A stretch of DNA of 64,000 nucleotides from Emiliania huxleyi CCMP1516 (lineage: Eukaryota > Haptophyta > Isochrysidales > Noelaerhabdaceae). The stretch is taken from assembly GCF_000372725.1 (NCBI RefSeq), contig NW_005201113.1:254218-318217 (forward strand), given 5' to 3'. The translations under genes and the position numbers were made by a program. Shown piece after piece: positions 9,846-19,969 of the stretch (its first letter is position 1; each line of letters starts with the position of its first letter). Under the pieces are notes generated by a model. The model had not been told where the DNA came from. It saw nothing but the letters and a program-made list of their open reading frames with translations, and searched no databases.

Positions 9846-10232
9846 AGGTGTGTATTCTTTTTGCTTGGGGCGGACAGCATGCTGAAATTCTGGAAAAACC
9901 TGACCGGCCCCTGCGGTGCCCCTACCTACCTACGTCCTACCTACCTACCTATGGGAAACTAAAAAAGAAATCACGGGCTGGGTGAAGGTGGGGTACTATA
10001 CCAACTAAAGTGATGGCTGGTGGTACTATCCTGCAACCACAGTCCTTCCTGTGACATGGCAGGCCACTCTCAAGCCCTACAAGCACCAGATCAACGACTT
10101 GGGGAGGGTTGACATCGTGATTTGCGCGGAAAAATTCTTTTTCTGAAAATTCCGGCGCGAAGAGAGGGAAAACCGCAAAGACCCAACCTACCCCGGCATG
10201 CTGTCCGCCCCAAGCAAAAAGAATACACACCT
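9846..10232. mobile_element. Foldback/MITE-like element with 37 bp inverted arms
   Basis: Bases 9846-9882 (AGGTGTGTATTCTTTTTGCT onwards) are an exact reverse complement of 10196-10232. About 310 bp lie between, including CCTACC repeats at 9919-9952. There is no coding capacity. The right end sits only 17 bp from the start of the large transposon that follows. A clear target duplication was not found. Confidence 0.65.
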
Positions 10233-10249
10233 GTTATACCTGGTAAAAA

Positions 10250-13200
10250 GGAGGGCGCCTGGGTCTAAATTTAGTGCGTGTGAATGAACTTTAGTGATAG
10301 TTTAGTGATCTGTGATCTGTGAGGGTCCGCCCGCAGGCGCATTTTGTATACCGAGGCGGTGCCCGGTGCCGAACCTGTCGGACCTTGAGACAGCGTTGTA
10401 GATCCCTGGGCGAGGGTGGTGGAGAGGGCAGTCCGTCGGCGCCAAACCACCTCCCACCGAGGTGGGCAGGTTCCACGCGTTCCCGGACCGCCCCGTTGGA
10501 GGTAGGCCGCTCGTCTAGCCAATCAGCCTTAAGCGAGCGGCCTGGCCGTTGGAATGGCCCAAGACCGGTCCCCGTCGGGAGGGACTCTGGAAGAGGAGAG
10601 CAACCAGGTGCCCGGGGGCGTCCCGCCCACATCCGGATGACCTCTCCTCCTTCGACCAGCCGTCCCCGTGGTGGTCACGCGGCCTCTGGCTGGAACGGGA
10701 TCTACCTCGCAAGCGAGTCACCCGGGCCGGCGCGCGTCTTCCGGGAGAGGGGCGGGAGCGAGGGACCTCCTTAGTAAGCCGGCATGCAGGCGCATGCACG
10801 GCCGTTCAGAAATTTTCCCGGCCGCTGGAATGGCTGCGCTCCCGCCCCTCACGCCGGGTTGAGGGGAGGACGACTGTCTCCGCAGGCGGACCTCAGTTAC
10901 GAGCCGCCCTCCCCTCGAGACGCGAGGCCGGCGCACTCGGGGCCGAGCCCCAGCGTGCACCGTCCCACACGCCTCACGCGGCCTCTGGCTGGAACGGGAT
11001 CGCAAGCGAGTCCCCCAGGCCGGCGCGCGTCTTCCGAGAGAGGAGCCGGAGCGAGGGACCTTCTTAGTTGTCCGGCATGCAGACGCATGCACGGCCGTTC
11101 AGAAATTTTCCCAGCCGTTGGAATGGCTGCGCTCCCGCCCCTCACGCCGGGTGGACAAGCGGGGGGGAGGTCAATGACCTGCCTAGTAAGCCGACATGCC
11201 AGGCATGCCGACCTTTCGGAGCCCCCCCTCGTAGACGTGTGCCGCTGGGATCATTCCAGTAAGCCCGAGGGCGACGGTCCCCCGGTAGTAGACGTTGGCG
11301 CCGAAGAGGGAGGAGTCGCCGAAGGTCGGGTAGTCGTCGGTCATGCGGGGGGGGGAGGAGTCGGCGAGCAGCAGGGAGGAGAAATGCCTGAGAGGGTGGG
11401 AGGGAGGCGTGAGGCGCGAGGTGAGGGGCGTGGGGGCGCAGGGCGTGCGTGGGACGCGAGGCGTGAGGCGCAGGGCGTGGGGCGGGAGGGCGCGGGGCGC
11501 TCGAGTGAGGGCAGGGTGTGTTGTGTGTGTGTGTGTAAATGTGTGTGTGTTGTGTGTGTGTGTGTGTTGGTTTGTTTGTGCGAGAGCTGGGCAGGGCAGG
11601 GCAGGGCGGCGGCGAGCGGCGAGCGGCGAGCGGCGTCGGCGAGATCGGCGACGAAGAGAGGCGATGGTGACGTACACGGCGGCAGTGTTCACGGCAGCAG
11701 CGCCGGTGGCGGCCCCGCGCAGCGGCGGCGGCGCCCTGAGTGAGGCAGGCTGCCCTGCACAGCCTGCTGGGCACGCTCCCGCCGAGCGGCGCGCCATGCG
11801 GGCCCGCCGCGGGCGACGCGGGCGGCGAGCCGACACGCGTGTCGCAGGCGTAGACAGCACTGGCGAGGCGAGGCGGCTGGCGCCGGTCCCGGAGGCGGCT
11901 GCAGGAAGAGCAGCGAGGCAGAAGTCACTGTCCAAGGCGTACTGAGCAGGCTGCCATCGAGCAGCGCGCCATGCGGGCCTGCCGCCGGCGACGAGATTGG
12001 AGAGCCGACAGGCATCGAAGAGGTAGGTACTGAGGAGGGCCATCGCGCCCGAGGCGGTCCGCGCCGGCCCTGCAGGCCGTCTCAGAGAGCCTGGCGAGGC
12101 TGTACAGAATGCCAAGAGCATACTGGGCAGGCTGCCGTCGAGCGACGAGCCATGCTGGCTCGTCGCAGGCGATGAGGTCGAGGAGCCGATCGGAGCGTCG
12201 CAGAGGCTGCCGACCACTGCCGTTCGCCCTCGGGCCCAGGGGTGGAAGGCAAGCTTCCTGGCGTTTCTGGCGAGCGTCCAGACGTCGCAGAGCATCCGGC
12301 AGGCGCGCAGCGACCCAAATTTTTGCTCACCGCACGGCCGTGCGAGCCGTCGGTCGGTGGTGATGGTCGGCGTCGGCGCGCGCCGACCGACGCGGCGGCG
12401 GTGGGCGTCATGTGGCGGGCGTGGGAAAGAGCATTGTCCGAATTGCGGCGGACGTCCCTCGGTACGATAGTTTAGTGCGCTATTTAGTGCGTGTTCGAGT
12501 GCGTATTTAGTGCGTCTTTAGCGCGAAATTAGCACAAATTTAGCACATATTTAGCACATATTTAGCACATATTTAGCACATATTTAGCACACATTTAGCA
12601 CATATTTAGTGTGTTTTATCTCCAATTTAGCGCCACATTTAGTTCACTTTAGGTGTGGGCAGCTGCAGTACATTTAGTGTGGGTCCCGCATCTTTAGTGC
12701 GGCACGCATCTTTAGCACGGCTTCCCAGCCACACCACAGCTAGCCAGGGCCGCGTGCTTTGCTCCTTGGCTGCCAAGAATGCACCACAGGAGATGCCTGG
12801 CCCCTGCCCTCATGACCCAAAGGCAGGCTCCCAGACCCAGTGAGGCTAGATATGCAGCCCTCCAGAGCAAGATCTCCCGACTGACACCGGCACATAACCG
12901 ATTCCCGAGAGGAGGACCAGCACAGTTGAATGCGCCACCGCAAGCACCACCTCCGACCGCACAACCCATGCTGTGCCCGTGACCACCAGCTGTAATAGAG
13001 AGAGAGATTTTTAGCAATACCAAACAAATCTAACACTCACACGTCATTTGGGGCCTGGAGCCCTGTTCACGCGCGCGCGTTGTGTTTTGTTTGCTGTAAT
13101 AGAGTAGAGGTGAGGGTCGGTCTTGGAATTTCAAAGCCAATGTTGAACCAAAGGATGAAGGATCCAGACCACGAGGACAGAAACGGCCAAATGGCAATGA

Positions 13201-13646
13201 TCCGTAGTCACCGCAAGCAGCTTTACATACGCGTGTACTCGTAGCATGTTGGATCCAGCCCCAGCCATGCACCCGGAAAGCACCCCCTTGAGGTTGATAT
13301 TCAGCTGAAGAACCTTCTTCGTTCGGTTGGTTGGGGATGGGACGGGGAACTTTTGCGAGTGGGCAGGGAACTAGGGGGAGAGGGGGAGGGAGGCCCAGCG
13401 AGGGTCTGCGGCTGGATCCTACTGCGCGGCTGGACTAAAGACGCACTAAACCTCGCTAAATCTGGATGTAAAGTCGCAGTGAACTCGCGCTAAATTTGCG
13501 CTAAATTTGCGCTAAATTTGCGCTAAATTTGCGCTAAATTTGCGCTAAAGTTGCGCTAAAGTTGCGCTAAATTTGCGCTAAAGTGCGCTAAAGATGCAGT
13601 AGATAAACACTTCACACCGCACTAAATTTAGACCCAGGCGCCCTCC
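10250..13646. mobile_element. 3.4 kb terminal-inverted-repeat DNA transposon, TSD TAAAAA
   Basis: The left end GGAGGGCGCCTGGGTCTAAA... (10250) and the right end (read inwards from 13646) match for 29 bp. TAAAAA flanks both ends (10244-10249 and 13647-13652). Sub-terminal arrays of short TTTAG-containing motifs sit at both sides: TTTAGTG units at 10260-10310, TTTAGCACATA units at 12500-12640 and GCGCTAAATTT units at 13485-13590. The interior holds a roughly 300 bp tandem duplication (10674-10858 and 10974-11152) and a GT/CA-rich tract at 11515-11575. There are also three copies of a unit around 11740, 11940 and 12120, and one copy of a 60 bp repeat near 13002-13065. No transposase is recognised, so it is probably non-autonomous. 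Confidence 0.75.
11183..11345 (-). other. Coding-like fragment inside the transposon
   Basis: On the minus strand a 53-codon end of an open frame has balanced composition unlike its surroundings: an ATG at 11343, then PTFGDSSLFGANVYYRGTVA, then GLTGMIPAAHVYEGG, and a stop. It reads like the last exon of a small membrane protein, but I do not recognise the family. It could be a captured gene fragment carried by the element, or chance. Confidence 0.3.
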
Positions 13647-13747
13647 TAAAAAGACGGCTGCCGCAGGGAGCCGCAGGTGCTCAGTTTTGCGGCGTTTTGG
13701 GGCGAGAAGCTTTCGCCCCTCCCAGGACGCACCTCCGACGCGCTCCC

Positions 13748-15115
13748 ATGCCGCCGGCCAAGCGCGCCAAAGTCACGGGCTGTGGTGAAGGCCCGCCGCC
13801 CGCCGTCACGATCGAGATCGATCCCAAGGACGACGATGACGAAAGCTACGAAGACGACGACGACGACCCGCTCGGACACCGGGGCGACTATGAGTGCACC
13901 CGCCACTTTGGAGCGAAGATCCTGGTCACTGGGGCTCCGGCGGGGTCGCTTTCCGCGGTACTCGTCAATCGCAGCATGGCCGGCTCGTGCTTCCACAGCG
14001 CGTGCGACGCGGAGAGCGGCGAGCTCCAGGAGATCGGCTGCCTCTTCTTTGGCAGCAGTGGCCAGCCCCGCTACACCGCTCTCAAGAGCGACGCGAGCGC
14101 GAAGCGCGGTGGCTTCCTCTACCTTGCGACGTTCGAGATCTCGGCAGAGCATCGCGTCAACGGCGCCACCGACATCGGTTCCGCAGCCATCAAGGCCCTC
14201 CTTTCGTGCGCGGAGGTGTCGGGTCGTTGGAGCGTCGCTGCGTACATTGCCGACAGCTCGGCGAGCCTGACTCCGGCAGAGAAGTCACAGGATCGGGCGG
14301 AGGCGATGGAGCGCATGCATGCGCAGATGGGGCGGGGGGCGCACACGGAGACTCCCGCGGACAGGGCCGCGCGCGTCGCCAAGATCCACGCCCGCATGGC
14401 CGCGGACTGCCGGCAGTTTCTTCGGGCCGGCTTCGCGGAGGCCAAGCACAAGGACGGCGGCTGGCTGTACATCACCAAGGACATGCTACGCCGCGCGCCG
14501 CCCATGTCGCACGAGGCCGCGCTTGCCGTGCCGCTGCGCCTCACGCCCGCGGCCGGTGGCCCGGGCGCGTCAGCCTCCGCCTCGGCCTCTGGCACCAAGA
14601 CGGCCGAGGATGAACGGCTGCTCCGCGCCCTCATCAAGAGCTCGTCCGAGAAGCAGACCGCCGCGTCGCAGCTTGCGCAGATCGACGCCGCCGTGGCGGG
14701 GGGCGCCGACCTCACTCGCGCGGCGGTCTTGCAGTGCTGCGCGGCGAACGGCACGACAGAGCTGATCCAGCCGCTCCTCGCGCGCGGCGCCGACATCAAC
14801 TCCGAAGACGAGCACGGCTGCACGCCGCTGATGATCGCTGCGCAGGGCGCGCTCCGGAAGCTGTCGCTCCACCAGCGGACGCACGACTCGAGCATGATCT
14901 CCCACCTGCTCGCCCTCGGCGCGGACAAGGGCGCCACAGACCCCGACGGCTGCTCGGCGCTCGGGCACTACTACAAGGCGGTGTGCAGCATGAACGACTT
15001 CAACGCGGCGCTCATCGGCGGCCCGAAGGCGGTCGTGGACCAGACGGTCGTGGCGATGCTCACCCCGGCAGGCGGCCCGACCACGGCCGACAAGGAATGT
15101 GCCGACGACCACTGA
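13748..15115 (+). CDS. Ankyrin-repeat protein with GNAT-like N-terminal half
   Basis: A single open frame of 455 residues from the ATG at 13748 (MPPAKRAKVTG; PAKRAKV could be a nuclear signal). An acidic stretch (residues about 20-40) precedes a globular half. There, GGFLYLATFEISAEHRVNG, GAAIKALLS-type helices and FLRAGFAEAKHKDGGWLYIT resemble the core of a GNAT acetyltransferase fold, but I cannot point to a clear acetyl-CoA loop. The C-terminal third has two to three ankyrin repeats: LIQPLLARGADINSEDEHGC, TPLMIAAQGA, and ISHLLALGADKGATDPDGCS. Ankyrin repeats mediate protein binding. The gene starts 100 bp after the right end of the 3.4 kb transposon, so part of its promoter region may derive from the insertion. 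Function beyond this is unknown. Confidence 0.65.
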   Translation: MPPAKRAKVTGCGEGPPPAVTIEIDPKDDDDESYEDDDDDPLGHRGDYECTRHFGAKILVTGAPAGSLSAVLVNRSMAGSCFHSACDAESGELQEIGCLFFGSSGQPRYTALKSDASAKRGGFLYLATFEISAEHRVNGATDIGSAAIKALLSCAEVSGRWSVAAYIADSSASLTPAEKSQDRAEAMERMHAQMGRGAHTETPADRAARVAKIHARMAADCRQFLRAGFAEAKHKDGGWLYITKDMLRRAPPMSHEAALAVPLRLTPAAGGPGASASASASGTKTAEDERLLRALIKSSSEKQTAASQLAQIDAAVAGGADLTRAAVLQCCAANGTTELIQPLLARGADINSEDEHGCTPLMIAAQGALRKLSLHQRTHDSSMISHLLALGADKGATDPDGCSALGHYYKAVCSMNDFNAALIGGPKAVVDQTVVAMLTPAGGPTTADKECADDH

Positions 15116-15639
15116 TCACTGAAACATGAAAGGGTGGGAGGGGGGCGTGGTGGTGGGTGGTGGTGGGCGGGTGGGTGGGGGGTCCCGGGGGCGGCTTAGG
15201 CGTAGGGGTGGCTAGGGGTGTGCGCAGGGGGCCGGCCGGTCGCTCCGGTCGGATGTGTGGGGACGCCCCGGAGCGGCCGCGGCGGGGCGCGCGACGCGTC
15301 CCGCCTACCGCCCCCTATACCCCCGCCGCGGCGGGGTGTGCCACGGTTGGCGTGAGTGAGCGGTTCTCCGGCTCCGCGGTCGATTTTTACTACACGTATT
15401 GCTACTCGAGTAGGGGGTACTCGCTTAGTGTGGGTAAACCATAAAAGTAGATTTGAATATGTCCACGACGTCCACCAGGTCATGCAAAACGGGCCCTGAG
15501 TGTCACCAAAAGGTGTACATCGGTACACTGACGTCCGTTAGACGCGCCTGAGCCTGTTTCAACTGGGCCAGGGGCTGTATCTAGCATAACAACAACACAC
15601 ATGGTGCTCACAAGCCACCTCAGGGTCCACAGTGGCCAT
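15116..15639. other. Intergenic region
   Basis: Begins with a G/T-rich stretch (15130-15185). No gene or named repeat is seen. Confidence 0.5.
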
Positions 15640-16920
15640 TCAAACGCGCTCCCCGGACCCCGGCGGGACACCGTCCCACGACCCGGTTTCGGGGTCTTGC
15701 CACTCCCAACCCGGCAGAAGGGAGCCAAGATCCACGCGAGTGAACGGCTTATCCAGCGCAGCAGCCAGCCTCTCCCTCAGGGCAGTGTAGTTCTCCTCTA
15801 CCTCCTCCATCCCCGACCAATACCTCAGGGCGGAGGGGGCCCAGAGGAACCTAAAGTGCGACACGTCTTGCAGAGCGTCAAGCCAATCGCTCTTGATCGC
15901 GCGGTCCTCCTCCCACGCGTCGCGGCTGAAGGCCGTCTCCGCCATCTGCACGTACGCCTGGTGGATCCTCTTCCCGCAGCGAGACGCCAGCTCGAGGAGA
16001 ATGTGGGCGTCCTCGGCCGACATCGCGGCCTTGCGACAGTACTCCTGCGCCTCGGCCTGCCGCAGAATCGAGACCTCCTGCACCGACTTGCTGTGGTCGT
16101 CGGCGTCCTTGACCTTAAACTCGAGCTCCTCCACCCGCTTCTCGAGCTCGCGGATGCGGCCCACCAAGTACTCGGTGGCGAGCGGGTCGCGAGGGGCGCG
16201 GCCGCCGCTCCCGCCGCTCTCCATCACCCGCCGCACAAAGGCCCGTTCCTCCCACCCCTCGATGCCACGGGGCGTCGGGGCGGGAGGCGGCGGCGGAGGC
16301 GTGCTCGTCTCTGGCAGGAAGCCCGAGTAGATGGCGCCGCGCCGCTCCAGCATGCCGACGACGCGCTCCAGTACCGCCGCCACCGCAGCGTCGTCGCTGC
16401 CGCGCGCCGCCCGCGCCTCCGCCTTCGCGGCCGCCGCATCCTCCTTGCCCATGTTGACGAGCCGGGTGGAGACGCGCGCGCCCGCAGCCTCGGCCTCTTC
16501 CGGCGACAGCATCGGCGCGCCGACCATGTCGCACAGGAGCTGCGCGAGCGCCTTCTTTTTGGACACCTTTCCCTTCAGGCCGGCTCCGTCGGCGGCGAAG
16601 AGCGCCTTAATGGCATCATCTGCACACTCCATCAGCTGGAAGGTGACCACTGGGGCGACCCGCGGCAGCCCGGAGGGCTGGTACGCTTGGTCCAAGCCGA
16701 AGAGGATCGCCTCCGCACGCCTGACGAGCGCCTGGCGGGTCAGAAGCTGAGCCGTGCAGCGGGCGGCGCTGTATGAGGCCAGAGAGGACAGGGCAGCACT
16801 CTCTGCCAGCTCTTTGGGCCTTCGAGCGGCGTCGAGGTGAAGATCGGGGCAGGAGGGCTGTCTTCGCCAGCCATTGTGGCTGCCCTTCCGTGTACACCGC
16901 GCCGCGCGCGGCACCCCCAC
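15640..16920 (-). CDS. Hypothetical coiled-coil protein; 5' end unresolved
   Basis: The frame is open from 16920 to a stop at 15640 (about 426 codons), but it has no ATG before codon about 98 (MECADDAIKALF). A good ATG in another frame lies at about 16875 (MAGEDSPPAPIFTSTPLEG); a single-base slip near 16826 (CTCGAAGGCCCAAAG) would join it to the main frame. Features are a Pro-run linker (PPPPPPAPTP), a coiled coil (LVGRIRELEKRVEELEFKVK), and a helical C-terminal region (EDAHILLELASRCGKRIHQA; DWLDALQDVSHFRFLW) ending DPETGSWDGVPPGSGERV. I recognise no family. Composition is balanced and conserved-looking, so it is probably a real gene with either an upstream exon or a sequence error at the start. 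Confidence 0.5.
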   Translation of the reverse strand: MGVPRAARCTRKGSHNGWRRQPSCPDLHLDAARRPKELAESAALSSLASYSAARCTAQLLTRQALVRRAEAILFGLDQAYQPSGLPRVAPVVTFQLMECADDAIKALFAADGAGLKGKVSKKKALAQLLCDMVGAPMLSPEEAEAAGARVSTRLVNMGKEDAAAAKAEARAARGSDDAAVAAVLERVVGMLERRGAIYSGFLPETSTPPPPPPAPTPRGIEGWEERAFVRRVMESGGSGGRAPRDPLATEYLVGRIRELEKRVEELEFKVKDADDHSKSVQEVSILRQAEAQEYCRKAAMSAEDAHILLELASRCGKRIHQAYVQMAETAFSRDAWEEDRAIKSDWLDALQDVSHFRFLWAPSALRYWSGMEEVEENYTALRERLAAALDKPFTRVDLGSLLPGWEWQDPETGSWDGVPPGSGERV

Positions 16921-17496
16921 CGACTCTACCTCCGACCCCAGGGCCTAGGCGGCCCGCCATGAAATCTAGCCGTGTGTGCTGGCGTCCGGGTCCCAGCGGG
17001 TTTTCACGTAACAAGTACACACACCGCGGAATAAAACTCAGTCTTATTTTGCATGACCTGACGGCTTCGTGAGTGCTCTTGGGGTGGCCTCAAGCATCTC
17101 CCCAAGGGAGCCTCTGCGGTGCCACATAAGCAACTTGGTGATTGTCGAGACTTTAAAGGATTCGTTTGAAGAAACGCAAACAGGCCAGACACTACTAAGG
17201 CTAGTGCCATTTCACTCTGACACGCTAATCTTGAAAACGTCTCCCCAACGGAGCTCCGTGTTGCTTCCAGCGCCCTCCCCCGCGCTCCCTGCGGCCATGG
17301 CCGATGCTCCTAGTATGAGAGGTCATCTGGCTACGGCTCTACCGCGAGAGCGACCCAACTCGTCGACATCGTCCGATGATGGTGCCGCAAAGTCAGCCTT
17401 CGGAGGCTATTTGGGGCCGAGCCGGCAGTAGCCGTGACATGTGGTTCCACCACCCCTCGTAGGCTTTGCCTCTGATCGCCACCGTTCCCAGGCTGC
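16921..17496. other. Intergenic region
   Basis: Lower GC than the neighbours. No gene or clear repeat is seen. Confidence 0.5.
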
Positions 17497-19461
17497 CTAA
17501 TGGGATGGAAAGGAAGGCTCAGCGAGCGTATAGAAGCGTGCTCGACCTCGTCGTGGCAACCTGCACGGCAGCGCTTCAGAGCAGGTGACGACTCTGAACG
17601 CACTGACATCGAAGACAGAGAGTAGCGCGGCTGTGCCAAGCGCCGTCGTGCGAGAGTCAGCCTCGGCAAGCTGCTCAAGGAGGAGGGGCCGGCTAAGCAG
17701 GCGTGCGTGAATGGCGGCAGCGAGATAGCCCTCCATGGCGGCCCAAATCGTAGAGCGGCATGTGGCATAGGTGCAACCATGCGCATCGCCTCCTCCGCAG
17801 CTTCCATCGCAGAAGCTGTGGTGAATTACTCGCAATGCCTCTGCGTAAGCCATGCGGCGGCGGTAGCCAGGGGCGCCGATTCCCTTGTGCTTAAGGTAGG
17901 CGCGTTGGATGATAATGGCCGCGGCGTGGAAAGGCGCATACTCGATCACAGAGTACCATGGCTCGAACACCTGCTCGGGGATACACTCCTCCGCCAGCTT
18001 CGCAGCTGGCGTCCCATAGTCGAGAATGGCGGTATTGCCACGAGGCTTGAGCCCAAAGCTGCGCAAAACACATTCGAGGTAGTCGCCATAGCATGGGCAG
18101 TACCACGAGGTCACATGCGTGGAATCGCCCTGGCAAGACTTGTCGAAGAAAGGCGGCAGGTGGTGGCCCGAGCGCATAGCCGAGCGCTTGGACGGGCCAT
18201 TCAGGAACAGCAGGTTGGGGTCGAGCGCGCCGTTGAGGGTGAGGGCGGCGTGCAAATCGTCGCGGGGGACGCCGTCCCGCCACTTTTCTTGCAACGCAAA
18301 ATTGGCCTCACGATGCATGTACCAGTCCAGGGATCGATCGTACTCACATGCCTTCCATGTCTCGAAGGCCTGGGCCGCTAGTCGCTGGACGAGGGCCGGG
18401 TCATTCGCGCACAATACCTCGGTAAGGCGCTCGTAGAGCTCGGGCGAGACGGAGCCAAGGGGAACGAGGTCGCCGTGGCTCTCCGTCCAAAGTCCTTGCC
18501 CGTTGTGGCCCAGCCAGAAGGCGTCAAAGTCAGCAATCGACTCGACATCTACCCATTGTCCTCGTAGGTAGAGCCCCATGAACCGTGGTCCAGCCTTCTC
18601 AAGGAACTGAACAGGGATCGAAATGGGGCAGTCCGAGAAACGGCCCTTGAGTCGGGGGTCGTCTGGGATAACGCCAGCGAAAGACCTGGTAGGGGTCACC
18701 GTATCGACGCGTGAAACTGACTTGATTGTTGCATATTCTCCGGAGAATTCGCTCTCACGCGTAATCTTGACGCGGTCGCCAATCTCCAGCCCTGAGCCGA
18801 TTGAGACGCCGTGTGTCGCGTCCGGTCGTGCAGGCGCGAGGGGCGAGAGGCTCGTATGCATGGCGATGACCTCGCCTTGCTCGCCAAAAGGGTCGAGCGG
18901 GTTGTCGAATCCTGCGCCCACAGCTAATTCAGCCAAGCTCGGACGCTGGTCGCGGTCGACAAAATGGTTGAACTCCTCTGACGTCGGCATCGGCCAGTCA
19001 CCGTCGAAGGAGTCGGCAGGGCTTGCAGTAGCGACCCCGCCGCTACCAATCTGCACAATCTCCAGGCGGGGGAGGCGGTCCGCGCCGCCTCCCTGCCGGT
19101 GCGGGCCGTCAGCGTACACTGTGAAGCCATGCTGCCCTCCCGAGGTCTCTGATAAGAGAAGGTTCCCGGAAGTCTCCACTTTCTGGCGCTTGGCTCGGTC
19201 CCCCGCGAAAGACACCTGCGGGGGCGCAAGCGCGCCGCTGACGCCCGAGGGGGCAAGGCGGCTCGCGGCAGCTTCCCATGCCGCCTCCGCCTCTGCGCCC
19301 TTGGGTGCGGGCCCTCGGCGGGAAGGGGCTTCACTCGCCGCTTCCGCCTCTACCCCCTGGTGGTGAACCCCCGGGGTGGCCCTGGTGATGGGTAAGCGTG
19401 CCTCCTCCTCCCGCGCGGCCCTTGACCACGGGCCGCCGGGAAGCTCGAGGCCCCCACTCAT
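17497..19461 (-). CDS. Hypothetical protein, 654 residues
   Basis: A single frame from the ATG at 19461 (MSGGLELPGGPW). The first 100 residues are Ala/Glu/Arg-rich and low in order. Around residues 225-245 GLEIGDRVKITRESEFSGEY looks like a small SH3/KOW-type strand pair. The middle (MGLYLRGQWVDVESIADFDA; AAQAFETWKACEYDRSLDWY) and C-terminal half (SWYCPCYGDYLECVLRSFG; FCDGSCGGGDAHGCTYATC) are rich in Trp, Cys and aromatic residues and appear folded. An IQ-like segment AAIIIQRAYLKHKGIG lies near residue 550. I recognise no enzyme family. The block CGTCTCTTCACTCGG, also present in many introns of this window, lies just upstream of the ATG at about 19466-19480. Codon use is less GC-extreme than in VPS35 or SRP14. 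Confidence 0.55.
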   Translation of the reverse strand: MSGGLELPGGPWSRAAREEEARLPITRATPGVHHQGVEAEAASEAPSRRGPAPKGAEAEAAWEAAASRLAPSGVSGALAPPQVSFAGDRAKRQKVETSGNLLLSETSGGQHGFTVYADGPHRQGGGADRLPRLEIVQIGSGGVATASPADSFDGDWPMPTSEEFNHFVDRDQRPSLAELAVGAGFDNPLDPFGEQGEVIAMHTSLSPLAPARPDATHGVSIGSGLEIGDRVKITRESEFSGEYATIKSVSRVDTVTPTRSFAGVIPDDPRLKGRFSDCPISIPVQFLEKAGPRFMGLYLRGQWVDVESIADFDAFWLGHNGQGLWTESHGDLVPLGSVSPELYERLTEVLCANDPALVQRLAAQAFETWKACEYDRSLDWYMHREANFALQEKWRDGVPRDDLHAALTLNGALDPNLLFLNGPSKRSAMRSGHHLPPFFDKSCQGDSTHVTSWYCPCYGDYLECVLRSFGLKPRGNTAILDYGTPAAKLAEECIPEQVFEPWYSVIEYAPFHAAAIIIQRAYLKHKGIGAPGYRRRMAYAEALRVIHHSFCDGSCGGGDAHGCTYATCRSTIWAAMEGYLAAAIHARLLSRPLLLEQLAEADSRTTALGTAALLSVFDVSAFRVVTCSEALPCRLPRRGRARFYTLAEPSFPSH

Positions 19462-19969
19462 GTAGCGTCTCTTCACTCGGATGCTCTGAACGGGTTTTTA
19501 CTTCTCACACCATTAAAGAAAGAAATACAAAAAGTCCCCCCACTTAAATCGGCCAGCCGCCACTCCGCTTGTGGCTCGGCCGATTTTGCCCGAGTGGCCA
19601 ATTCCCCCCACACACTTACTTAGACGAGACACGATCTCTATCTCAACATATCTCCTTCGACGCCGCATTTCCAAGTTTGGTGCCCGAGTGGTCAACTATG
19701 ACCAAACTTGGTCGGTTATAACCGATGGCGTCCACTCGATCGAACCTCGAGACCCCAGTTCGAGATCGAGTGTCTCGAATCTGTGTCATAATGCGGTTCG
19801 TATGCGTACGTCCGTGTGTGTGTGTGTGTGTGTGTGGTGGGGGGGGAAACACGTGTGAACACAGTGTGTGTGAATTCAGGACGAGCAGCCTCCTACCTGA
19901 GCCCATCTCTCCTGAGCCCAGAAAAAAAAACTTGTTGGTTACGATGTGTCCGTCCCCCCCCTACGATCG
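19462..19969. other. Divergent intergenic region with (GT)n
   Basis: 508 bp between divergent starts. It contains a GT microsatellite at 19813-19834 followed by a G-run, and an A-run at 19922-19930. It also carries a CGTCTCTTCAC block at 19466. Confidence 0.6.

Noticed and set aside
11183..12295. 370-codon minus frame across the transposon interior
   Set aside because: Most of it is tandem repeats and CA-rich sequence; only its last 53 codons look coding.
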